From Aegilops tauschii subsp. strangulata (taxonomy: Eukaryota > Streptophyta > Magnoliopsida > Poales > Poaceae), in NCBI RefSeq assembly GCF_002575655.3, contig NC_053039.3:219623622-219687621 (forward strand): a stretch of 64,000 bases of DNA. The letters are read 5' to 3'. Positions 1-9,559 of this stretch are shown here, one piece after another. The notes under the pieces are model-generated. The model did no database searches, was not told where the DNA came from, and was given only the letters and a program-made list of their open reading frames with translations. Position numbers and translations under genes: made by a program. The stretch's first letter is position 1, and each line of letters starts with the position of its first letter.

Positions 1-281
1 CCATTGCCTACGAGCTCTTCACGTATTGATCTTTGCTACTTTACTTTTCCGTTGCCACTGTTACAATTCCTACAATACTGCTACTGTTACTGTTACTTCT
101 ATACTACTTTGCTACTAAATACTTTGTTGCAGATATTAAGTCTTTCAGGTGTGGTTTAATTGACAACTCAGCTGCTAATACTCAAGAATATTCTTTCGCT
201 CCCCTTGTGTCGAATCAATAATTTGGGTTGAATAGTCTACCCTCGAAAACTATTGCGATCCCCTATACTTGTGGGTTATCA
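1..281 (+). mobile_element. 3' end of a gypsy LTR (cut by window start)
   Basis: The stretch ends in the same terminal motif (ctatacttgtgggttatca) that closes the LTRs at 4545 and 28272 and, inverted, the solo LTR at 34511. Immediately after it, from 282, begins internal retroelement coding sequence of an older element, so this LTR was inserted into that element (as a full element or a solo LTR). The left part and the other target-site copy lie outside the window; the right candidate 5-bp duplication is catat. Confidence 0.75.
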
Positions 282-310
282 CATATTGGGAAATCAAAGA
301 ACTCAACTAG

Positions 311-730
311 GATTTCAAACTTGTCGGTGAAAAGAGGTTATTTGATATTAGCTCTTTAGATGAATGGAGAACCCAAGCTTATGAAAATGCCAAGTTATTT
401 AAAGAAAAAGTTAAAAGATGGCATGATAAAAGAATCCAAAAGCGTGAGTTTAAAGTTGGAGAATATGTTCTTTTGTACGACTCTCATTTTAGATTCTTTG
501 CAGGAAAACTCCTCTCAAAATGGGAAGGACCCTATGTTATCGAGGAGGTTTATCGGTCTGGAGCTATCAAAATTAATAATGTCGAAGGTACTAACCCGAA
601 GGTTATTAACGGGCAACGAATAAAACATTATATCTCAGGTACGCCCATTAATGTTGAAAGTAATATTATCCAAACTTTGACACCGGAAGAACACATAAAA
701 GAGTTCTTCAAGAACACTCCAGAATCATGA
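311..730 (+). pseudogene. pol: gypsy pol tail: integrase C-terminal region
   Basis: One frame runs from about 311 to the TGA at 728-730. It contains the usual gypsy integrase C-terminal pattern: a basic helix rich in Lys/Arg around KRWHDKRIQKREF, then VGEYVLLYDS, then KLLSKWEGPYVIEEVY, the GPY/F-type module that follows the DDE core. The catalytic D,D,E residues, reverse transcriptase and protease would lie upstream and are absent. Just upstream of 311 the frame hits a stop, while the neighbouring frame reads on, which indicates a frameshift close to the LTR junction. There is no chromodomain after the GPY module, consistent with the Athila rather than the chromovirus branch. The fragment cannot encode a working integrase. 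Confidence 0.8.
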
Positions 731-1053
731 AAATAAGGAGGTACATAATACGATAAGTAAACGGACTCCGAAAAATCCGCAAAAATATTTTTTGTCAGTT
801 TTAGAATATAACAAAAATTAGGAAAATAAGAAACAACAAGGAAGCATACCCTGGTGGGCACAAGACACCAGGGCACGCCTGGCCCAGGTGAGTTGTGCCC
901 ACCTCGGGTACCTTCTGGACTCCGTTTCTCTACAGTTTGCTTGTTTCCCAAGATAAAAAATATTTATATACCCCCAAAACCTATTAACCATCGTATCGCG
1001 TAGAAATCTTCAGTTTTCTTTTCCTTGCTATTTTCTGTCAGATCCCATCTGCC

Positions 1054-1569
1054 ATGGCCGCTTCAAGCTTCTCCAAGGACAAGTTCTTCAAAAACGTCAT
1101 CAAACCATATTTGCGGGAGGTGGTGCAGCACCCTCAAGTCAACCAGATGCATGAGGGGGTGCTTCACATCCGCGATGCGCAAGGTCCCAAGGGAACGGGA
1201 ACCGTGGAGGCCAGGCTTGAAGCTATGGAGCCGGAGGTCTTCTGGTGCAAGGGGATGGTGGAGCGTGGACTCAATGCCAAACACCTCATGATCACGGACC
1301 TTACCCGTGATCTCAAGGTGGATGGCAATTCCATGAAGGACATCGTCTTCACCCTCAACAAGAAAATTAACATCCTCCAAAGCTAGATCTATGATCTCCA
1401 AAACCAAGTCTTTGAATATGAGGCGAGGTTCAAAGGTATGAGTTTCGCTGCCGGTTCCAGGACCCGTGAGACTCACTCCTCCTCTTATGATGGTGGACCT
1501 CTACCATGGAAACCCGAGGACAAGATCTCTACTCCACCACCACCTTCTTCATCGCCAAAAGAAAATTGA
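1054..1569 (+). pseudogene. Extra ORF downstream of pol (env-like position), in-frame TAG
   Basis: An ATG in good plant context (gccATGGCC) opens 110 codons beginning MAASSFSKDKFFKN and ending at TAG 1384-1386. The same frame then continues for 60 more codons to TGA 1567-1569 without another stop. The downstream part has a short helical stretch and a Ser/Pro-rich tail (TPPPPSSSP). I see no signal peptide, membrane segment or catalytic motif. It sits between the pol tail and the 3' LTR, where Athila-type elements of grasses carry an additional ORF of unknown function. The intact gene was probably about 171 residues. The TAG could be a simple nonsense mutation; nothing downstream resembles a known readthrough signal. 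Confidence 0.6.
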
Positions 1570-3013
1570 GTATCGGGTATGGGCACTCCCCTTGGCTTCC
1601 GCCAAGCTTGGGGGAGGTGCCCCGGTATCGTATCATCCCCACTATCTCTTGCCTTTACTTATTTTAGTTCAATCTTTTGCTTTAGATGAATAAAAGTTTA
1701 GTTCGATCCTTTCTTTTCGAGAGTTCGCTTAGTGATCTATCCTTGTAATCGTGTGCGAGATTATAATAAAGTTGAGTTTAAGTTTTTGCTTTCTTTACTT
1801 TCTTGTTGCAATAAAAAGAAAGGAAATAAATAAAAGGAAAGGAAATAAATCAAGAAGATCATATGCTAATCTTATGGTAGGTGATGACACCACATAAGGA
1901 AAAGTATAAGTAGAAAATTTTACTAGAGATTGACAAACATAGCATTAGTCAATGATGCAACTCATGAAAGAATTAATAAGGGAAGAGAAGATTCACATAT
2001 AAATATACTATCCTAGAAATCTTGTGTGATTGTAAGCCTCCACCAAAATATTATATGCCAGAATTGCTGACGTTGGACAAGGAAGACAACATATGATTTA
2101 TGTTTGTTCATATTCACATAGAAGTTATATTGCCATAGATCCTTCAACATGTGGTGCTTGCCCCCTATCTTTGCTAGCCAAAAATTCCGCACAAAGTAGA
2201 GATACTACTTGTGCATCCAAAAACCCTTCAACCCAAATCTTATTATCAAGAGTCCACCATACCTACCTAGGGATTAAGCATGATCCCTCAAGTAATTTGT
2301 CCTCGGTGCAATAAGGCAATAAAAATTGCTTCTAAAAGTGTGAGATCATTTAGTGTAAGAGAAAATTGAGCGTTGTACGAACTTGTGATGGTGAAGAATA
2401 AAAGAGACAGACTGCATAATAAAGGTTGCCATCACAAGGGGTAATACAACGTGACGTTCTTTTGCACTAAGGGGTTGAGCATACAAACAAATAAGCGCAT
2501 GGCAACCTCTGCTTCCCTCTGCGAAGAGCCTATCTTTTACTTTCATGTATTTACTTTTATGCAAAGAGTCAAAGTTTTCTCTCTATTCCTTTTTATTTTC
2601 TCCTTTGACAAGCATCATGTGGTGAGGAAAGATCTAGGCACATATGTCCAGTTGAATATGGGTAGCATGAGTTATTATTGTTGACATCACCCTTGAGGTG
2701 AATACGTTGGGAGGCGAAACTATAAGCCCCTATATTTCTATGTGTCCGGTTGCAAAGTTAACTGAGAACATAGTTTGTTGGTTTCTAATAGAGTTTATGC
2801 TTTATACTTCGATAGTGTGATGAATTGTCACTTATTCATGAGAAGTCTATGATGAAAGTTCTATGATAAGAGTCTTATGTTTAAGTTTGTTGCTGTTATA
2901 ATAATCAACATGATGCTTCTATGTCCGTATTTTGTTTTTATCGGCACCTCTCTCTCTCTAAGCATGTGGACATGTTTTTCGATTTCTGTTTTTGCTTGAG
3001 GACAAGCGAGGTC
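1570..3013 (+). other. Non-coding 3' internal region of the Athila-like element
   Basis: No gene seen. A purine tract preceded by aagctt (1607-1618) resembles the true polypurine tract at 3014-3028. The section 2040-3013 is homologous to 14680-14921 plus 25919-26736, showing that the two gypsy remnants belong to the same family. It has short AT-rich stretches and a (CT)n run near 2951. Confidence 0.7.
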
Positions 3014-3028
3014 TAAGCTTGGGGGAGT
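3014..3028 (+). promoter_or_regulatory. Polypurine tract (plus-strand primer)
   Basis: The sequence taagcttgggggagt lies directly before the TGATACGTCC start of the 3' LTR. The same tract precedes the LTR at 26752, as expected for the RNase H-resistant primer of plus-strand synthesis. Confidence 0.75.
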
Positions 3029-4545
3029 TGATACGTCCATTTTGCATTATGTTTTCCTACTGTTATTTATGATGTTTTTATGCATAATAATGCTTTTTGG
3101 AGTAATTTAATGCCTTTTCTCTCATAATATGCAAGGTACACACAAAAAGGGAGAATTCCGGCAGCTGGAAATCTGGACCTGGAAAAGCTACGTCAGGCTA
3201 CCTATTCTGCACAACTCCAAACTAGCTGAAACTTTACAGAGAATTTTTATGGAATATATGAAGAATATTGGAGCAAATAAGTACCAGAGGAGGCCACCCT
3301 GGTGAGCACAAGACAGCAGGGCATGCCTGGGCCCCCAGGCGCGCCCTGGTGGGTTGTGCTCACCCAGGCCCACCTCCGGTGCCCATCTTCTCGTATATAG
3401 GTCATTTTGACCTAGAAAAAATAAGGGGAGGACTTTCGGGACGGAGCGCTGCTGTCTCGAGGCGGAACTTGGGCAGGAGCACTTTTGCCCTCCGGCGGAG
3501 CGATTCCGCCAGAGAACTTCCCTCCCGGAGGGGGAAATCATCGTCATCATTATCACCACCAACTCTCCCATCTTGGGGAGGGCAATATCCATCAACATAT
3601 TCAACAGCACCATCTCATCTCAAACCCTAGTTCATCTCTTGTGTTCAATGTTGTTACAAGAACTATAGATTGGTGCTTGTGGGTGACTAGTAGTGTTGAT
3701 TACATCTTGTAGTTGATTACTATATGGTTTATTTGGTGGAAGATTATATGTTCAGATCCAATATGCTATTAAATACCCCTCTGATATTGAGCATGATCAT
3801 AATTTGTGAGTAGTTACTTTTGTTCTTGAGGTCATGGGAGAAATCATGTTGCAAGTAATCATGTGAACTTGATATGTGTTTGATATTTTGATAGTATGTA
3901 TGTTGTGATTCCCTTGGTGGTGTCATGTGAACGTCGACTACATGACACTTGACCATATTTGGGCCTAAGGGAATGCATTGTGGAGCAGTTATTAGATGAT
4001 GGGTTGCGAGAGTGACAGAAGCTTAAACCCTAGTTTATGCGCTATTCCGTAAAGGACCGATTGGATCCAAAAGTTTAATGCTATGGTTAGAATTTATTCT
4101 TAATACTTTTCTCGTAGTTGCGGATGCTTGCGAGAGGGTTAATCATAAGTAGGAGGTTTTTTCAAGTAAGAATAGCACCTAAGCACCGGTCCACCCACAT
4201 ATCAAATTATTAAAGTAGCGAACACGAATCGAATCAACATGATGAAAGTGACTAGATAAAATTCCCGTGTACCCTCAAGAACGATTTGCCTATTATAAGA
4301 GACCGTTTTGTCCTGCCCTTTGCCTCAAAAGGATTGGGCTACCTTGCTGCACTTTTGCTACTATTGTCGTTACTTGCTCGTTACAAATTATCTTGCTATA
4401 AAACTACTCTATTACTTACAATTTCAGCACTTGCAGACATTACCTTGCTGAAAACCACTTGTCATTTCCTTCTGCTCCTCGTTGGGTTTGACACTCTTAC
4501 TTATCGAAAAGAGCTACAATTGATCCCCTATACTTGTGGGCATCA
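3029..4545 (+). repeat. 3' LTR of the Athila-like element, 1517 bp
   Basis: It starts TGATACGTCCATTTTGCAT and ends with the motif tacttgtgggcatca. It is homologous along its length to the LTR at 26752-28272 and, over its first part, to 29217-29668. Shared landmarks are a GC-rich cggcggagc block near 3493, a run reading 'acagaagcttaaacccta' near 4016, and the terminal block with 'gacactcttacttatcgaaa'. It is preceded by a polypurine tract and not followed by a primer binding site, so it is a 3' LTR. Confidence 0.85.
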
Positions 4546-5459
4546 GAACATGCTAAAGAAGAGCAAGCAGATTTTGGATAATAAAATGTTCGTTGCCCAC
4601 ACATGATGAACCAGAGCGCATAAAGAATGCAACTCCCTATTGTCCCTCGATATGTGGCGCATGTGCTTTTCGAAAGTAAAGTAGGAACATTGGCTGACCA
4701 ATTAAACATTCTCTACTTTAGTACACGACATCATCATATCAGATTCGTATTTGAGCAACTAAGTTTGGAATTATGAGTGGCATGTTGTTTAGCTTGATGG
4801 GTTGAGGAGCACTGCTTGCACGTCTCGAAGCACCTACGATGATGGTACTGAATATATTTGAATGTCTATATGCAAGTCACCTAACTTCCGTCATTTGGGT
4901 CAGTCGACCATTTCAGGCGGTTGGATGAAGACCCTACATCTCCTAACCCTTCTTCTTCCTCGCCTCTTATTCTTCCCCTACAGACCACCGCACGGGGCGC
5001 TGGCCGAACCACCGGCCCCGGCCCTCCCTGAACCGCCCACCACCTCCGGTCTTTCACCGCCCTAGGCCATCCCTCTAGCTAACCCCACCCCCACCTGCGT
5101 CGAGTTTTGCCTCCAGCGAGGCTCCACCGTAGCCTGAGGACAGCCCCCCCACAACCACTGTCCCCACCCGAAACCCTGAGATAGATAATGGGGCAGCCCT
5201 CCGACGTGCCCCTTCCTTCCCTCCAGTGAACTCCCAAAAATGGACTGACCCCAAAATTGAAATTCAGTCGACTGTCATTTAAGATAATGTGGAATATAAA
5301 AGGGGGAAACCATAAGCATTGCGAGTATAGTGGTGAGCGTGCAATGGTGGATCTGAAGATGCTAACCAGACAAAGGCAACTTCGCAACCAATGTTTGGTT
5401 TCAACTAGCAAGTAAGATTCTAAGTGATGGACAAGAAATCACAGTAAAGCAGTGGCGAT
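4546..5459. other. Unassigned intergenic DNA
   Basis: No gene or transposon hallmark recognised. The part 4920-5180 is C-rich and would encode Pro/Ala-rich peptides in several frames, like a 5' leader or degenerate exon. 5180-5459 is of mixed composition. Confidence 0.4.
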
Positions 5460-5930
5460 CTATTTTCTTGCTGAGATAAATAACTTGAGCAGATACGAAA
5501 GAGTATCGCCTCTGGTATGGCGTCGTGTAAGCATCTGCTGAGGCGTTGAGGGTGTTGCGGTAGTGATGGCTGTCGGCGGCGTGAAAGCAGATCTAGGAGG
5601 GCAAATAGTGGCGGCGAGGGAAATATCCCAGCGCGGTGGACGAGACAGTCGTACGAGCGACCTCAACAAGGTGGACGATGGTGCGGATGAAGCGAGGGCA
5701 TGTGATGCAAGGATCCTGGTCCGAAGCTGTGGATGAGAGAGGTCGATCTCTTTTAATGGCCGATGCCATCGGGGTATCAGCTTCGATATGGTGGAGGAGG
5801 ACGGCGGTGGATGGGGTGGCAGACGGAGGAGAGTGGGGTGGAGAGGGTGTTTTGGCATCCACGAAGTACGAATGGGAAATGGAGGGAGAGAGGTAGGGGG
5901 AATCATGTCTTTAGGGCGCGCTTGTCTCAA
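5460..5930 (-). CDS. Hypothetical Pro/Ser/Arg-rich protein (doubtful)
   Basis: An open frame of 156 codons on the minus strand. A second ATG at 5904 starts MIPPTSLPPFPIRTS. In the diverged copy of this unit (about 9710-10052) the minus strand also has an ATG at the homologous place, starting MVPPPIPSAPIRTP, but it stops earlier. Conservation of the start and of the PIRT motif in both copies is the only reason to list it. The composition is that of GC-rich low-complexity DNA, there is no domain I recognise, and the frame is not kept between copies. It could be a decayed first exon with the CT/CA-rich DNA at higher coordinates acting as its upstream region. Confidence 0.25.
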   Translation of the reverse strand: MRQARPKDMIPPTSLPPFPIRTSWMPKHPLHPTLLRLPPHPPPSSSTISKLIPRWHRPLKEIDLSHPQLRTRILASHALASSAPSSTLLRSLVRLSRPPRWDISLAATICPPRSAFTPPTAITTATPSTPQQMLTRRHTRGDTLSYLLKLFISARK

Positions 5931-6047
5931 ATGCGAGGAAATTTACAAACTTAGCCCTCATTTAAAATTTCCTACATCACAACAATATTAGTCGGTTGGG
6001 GATAGGACGGTAATCTCGCATACACCGAATATTTGCCGACGAAGATT

Positions 6048-6173
6048 TCGGCCGAGGAGAGTTTCTTTTGGCGCCTACCGTGTATGAATCGGGGAGGTGA
6101 GAGGCGATTTCGGCTGAGGAGAAACTATGTTTTGGCGCTCACCATGTATGAATCCGGGGAGGTGAGAGGCAGA
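6048..6173. repeat. Direct duplication, ~60-bp unit, 2 copies
   Basis: Two adjacent copies, each beginning ttcggc(c/t)gaggaga and ending ggggaggtgagaggc, differ at a few positions. Confidence 0.7.
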
Positions 6174-7006
6174 GGCGGTTATGTTACATTTGAGTGAAAC
6201 TATGCCGATAGGCTTTGCGTGTCATGGATAGGCAGTAATTTCCATCTCGCAGATTTTGGTTTCGGGCGGTTACTGCGAGTTTCCTCGCTTCGTTCAAACT
6301 TTTGCAGAAAAAGAGTGCACGCTTACCGTGCCAACTCAATTCAAATCCATTTTGTATTTTTTTGGGCAGGATCCATTTTGTATTCGAATACAAATCTATG
6401 TACATCATCTTTTTATATATACTTTCAAAAGCACAACACCCTTTATACATAAATATGGTTTACAAATGGCATGATCTCAGATTCATAAGACTGGATCCAT
6501 CTTAATTTGAATTTTCAAATATTTGAAACCACTTTATTTTGAAATCCAATGTATGCATTCCTCGCTAACTGTCTCCAATTAATGTGTGTTTCATGCGGTT
6601 TTTTACTTCTCAAACACGTATAATGTGTTTGACACACGCAACATATAGTGTAATCCCATTTCGACATTAATTGCATATAAACCATGCATTATCTCCAATT
6701 AAAAAAATCTATGGATCACTAATATTGATAAACTAAATAACATTACATGTGTCCCCAAATTCAAATGAATGTGCATGTTTGATAGACCAATTTTCGTTAT
6801 GATATTATCGATGTCGTGATCTCTAGTTTAAATATTTGAGTCCCCTTTAATCCACATATTCGTCTGATATAATATCTCTAGACCTATATGCCTTCACCGT
6901 CTCTCGGGTATCTCTCGTGCTACTCATACGTCGACAACAGTCTTTTATCTTCGTAACACACTGACGGTACTCTCTTCCTCGACCTTCGCTCTATCTCTCT
7001 CTAGGT

Positions 7007-7434
7007 ATATCTCGCTCCCTGCTATGTGTCTCTAACTATGATTCTCCCTATGAAATCTCCTTCTCTCACACAAACACAAACTTCGTCTCCTGGGGTCTCA
7101 TTTCTCTCTACTATTCCCCTGTATGCCGCTCGCACACCCCCTCTCACACAGAGATGTCTCGCGCTCCTTAGGTCTGAGAAGCTACGACTATCCCTTTTAA
7201 ATATCTCTTTCTCACACACAAACACAAACTCTGTCTCCCAGGGTCTCATATCTCTCCACCATTCCCTTGTATGTTGCTCGCACACACACTCTCTCCCTAG
7301 GGATATCTCGCGTTCCCTGATATGTCTCTCTAGCTATGACTCTCCTTGTAAAATATCTTTCTGTCTCGCAAACACAAAATGCCATATCTTGGGATCTCAT
7401 TTCTCTCTAATATTCGTTTGAATGTGACTCACAT
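7007..7434. repeat. ~148-bp tandem repeat, 3 copies
   Basis: Each unit starts near tatctcgcgctccctgat (about 7007, 7154 and 7303) and contains caca-rich 'cacaaacacaaac', then 'gggtctcatttctctc', then 'attcccttgtatg'. Copies are diverged and the surrounding DNA is CT/CA-rich. No coding meaning is visible. Confidence 0.6.
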
Positions 7435-7850
7435 GCACCCTCTATCTCTCTCTCTCATCCACACACATAACTTAGCCTTCTGATCCACTCGACTCTTATC
7501 TCTAACAAACACACTAGCCGATCTCCCTCTAGCTAGCATCTCTACCTTTTTATTTCTCTGTTTATCCATCAACATTCTTTCTCGCCCTCACTCTTGTTTC
7601 CTATCACACACACTATATATGTTTGTCTCTACATGCAGTCATGCACCCTCTTTTTATCTTTCTCTCACACACACATAACTCACCCCTCTGAACCACTCAG
7701 CGGTGATCTCTAACACACAAACTAGCCGATGTCCCTCTAGCTAGCATCTCTATCTATCTATCTATCTGCAGTTTCTCCATCAACCTTTCTTTCTTGCACG
7801 CAGTCTTGCTTCCTATCACGCACACTATACCTTTCTCTCTATACTTGCAT
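7435..7850. repeat. ~209-bp direct duplication, CT/CA-rich
   Basis: Both units run from 'caccctct' through 'cacacacataact', 'actagccgat', 'ccctctagctagcatctct' and 'tcctatcac'. The second contains a short (TATC)n run near 7751-7772. A (CA)n microsatellite lies further on at about 8563-8582. Confidence 0.6.
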
Positions 7851-8640
7851 ATATAGGTCGATCTCTTTTGCACAATTGTTGTGCATCGCTCTCTCTACTC
7901 ACCATAGATGCATGCTCCTACCCATGCCACTATCTCTTAAAGACAAAAACACATCCTCAATCACTGAGCGTTCTTCCCTCCACTCTCACATGCATGCATA
8001 CTGTCATATCGATCCATATCTCCCATATCGTTGATCTTATGACTTATGTCTTCTTTCTTTTATCTCGATCATGCGCATGCACGCACACACACATCCCACG
8101 TATACATGTATACCTCTCGCACATGCACGTTCAAGGTCGCCTATGTCTCCATACGTAGTTAATTACCCTCAGATCTCACCCCACATCGAATCTTTCTCTT
8201 CTTGTGTGCACATGACTTTCGCCTGGATGGGTCTCTTCTCTAAAACACACAATCTCACTTAACAATCTCCTTCTAGGTACCCCCCTCTATCACTCCTTCC
8301 CTATATCCCTGAAACCAATAAGACTATCCCTTTGTTTAATTCCCGCCTACATGCACCATCGATATATAGTAGTCTTCCTCGGTGTCTCTCGAACAAACTC
8401 GTTATCTCGACGTCCATTCCTCTCATGCGCACACGCCTTCTCTTCCCTATTTATGGGCCTCTTCTCTCTCGCACCCCCCTCGTTGGAGGCCTCTGCCATA
8501 CACATCACCTCTCTACAATGAAGCCACACACACATAAATTACTTTCCCTATCGAAGACTTCGCCACACACACACACACACACTAAGACTCCATTTCACAC
8601 ACACATGCTCTAGGTGGAGCATTTGTTCCTACCACCCTTC

Positions 8641-9163
8641 GTCCAACCTTACGTGTATGATAATCAATCACCTTAATTTACTTATATAACACGGACAAAT
8701 TCCACTTTATTTTAGTAGTTAGCAAACTTCTCATAATTATATAACTCAAATCACGAGCAGGAAGTTACTAATCGTATTTCACGTTACTACGTGTGCTCAG
8801 TGGACAATATATATATAACATGTAGAGTAAAAGAGTGATGCAACAAGTGTACAACCTCTTTGTCGAAACAATGTCGATCTCAGCATGATTGGGTTGGTCG
8901 GTGAGGATGCTCCGGCTGATGTGGCTGTCGGAGAAGGGGAAGAAGATCTTAGGCGTCTGGAGATGGAGCCGACAGTACTGCTCCACTGTGATGGAGGGTT
9001 TCGTCGTTGGAGCAGCTCCGGTGAGTTGTACGAAGGCGAGGCTGAAGTAGGACAAGAGAGACAACGTTAACCTAAGTGCCATTCTAATAGCATCTCCAAT
9101 AGATGATGTAAAATACATAACCACAAAGTGCTAGATGTAAAATACATCAGCCGCTCATCTCTG
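8641..9163. other. Spacer without recognised features
   Basis: Mixed-composition DNA between the two composite units. The motif gatgtaaaatacat occurs twice (near 9106 and 9134). No gene can be supported. Confidence 0.4.
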
Positions 9164-9258
9164 AACTTAACTGTCGAAACTGAATTTAACTGTCGAAACT
9201 GAATTTTATTATCGAAACTGGATTTTGCTGTCGAAACTGAATTTTACTTTTGAAACTG
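9164..9258. repeat. 19-bp tandem repeat, 5 copies
   Basis: The core gaaactg recurs at 9176, 9195, 9214, 9233 and 9252, exactly 19 bp apart; the consensus unit is close to ctgtcgaaactgaatttta. Confidence 0.8.
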
Positions 9259-9263
9259 GACGC

Positions 9264-9540
9264 ACTAGTGGCAGAAAAGCAGTAGCAGCAACATCAGTAC
9301 CCGGAGCAGCAGCATGTGCGAGAGCCGGGGCAGCTGGTCGTGTAGCAGCATCTCGGGTAGCAGCTGCAGGGGCTCGAGCAGGAGCAGGATCTGCTGCTCG
9401 TGCAGCAGAAGCGCGAGCAAGAGTAGAGCAGCAGTGCAAGCAAGAGCAGCAGCAAGAGCAAGAGCAAGAGCAGACTAGGCATGGGACCGAGAGCAAGAGC
9501 AGAGCAGCAGGGTGAGCGAGAGCCAAAGCAGTAGCAGCTC
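9264..9540. repeat. CAG/GAGCAA-rich low-complexity tract
   Basis: Degenerate repeats of gagcag, gagcaa and gcagca. All six frames are open or nearly so because of composition and would give Ala/Arg/Gln-rich or Ser/Cys-rich peptides. I do not regard any as a gene. Confidence 0.65.
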
Positions 9541-9559
9541 CTACTAATGTGGATGTCGC

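Larger units (their letters stand above)
282..4545 (+). mobile_element. Athila-like Ty3/gypsy remnant (3' part)
   Basis: In order: integrase C-terminal coding tail (to 730), a spacer, an extra ORF in the position of the env-like gene of Athila-type elements (1054-1569), about 1.4 kb of non-coding DNA, a polypurine tract ending at 3028 and a complete 3' LTR (3029-4545). This is the 3' half of a non-chromodomain gypsy element of the Sabrina/WHAM style known from Triticeae; the family name is an inference from memory of the layout. The 5' half is not in the window because the LTR at 1-281 interrupts it. All coding parts are broken. Confidence 0.8.
5590..8640. repeat. Composite unit, copy 1 of a diverged tandem pair
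   Basis: A GC-rich block (about 5590-5990), a mixed AT-rich block (5990-6900) and a long CT/CA-rich block (6900-8640) follow one another. The same order recurs at about 9560-12010. Matching landmarks include 'gtacgaatggg' with a purine-rich run and 'agg(g/c)acgcgcttgt' (5868 and 10018 areas), and 'aatgtgtttgacacacgcaac' (6630) against 'aatgtgtttaacacgcacaac' (10851). The two copies are strongly diverged. No transposon termini were found. Confidence 0.5.

Noticed and set aside
5079..5411. 110-codon minus-strand frame near the C-rich block
   Set aside because: No motif, no start context and no homologous counterpart; likely chance.
6900..8640. CT-rich frames with many His/Thr/Ser codons on the plus strand
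   Set aside because: Low-complexity (CA)n/(CT)n DNA; frames are not conserved in the diverged copy at 11600-12010.
9209..9526. Ala/Ser/Cys-rich open frames on both strands
   Set aside because: Produced by degenerate CAG/GAGCAA repeats; open in all frames through composition.
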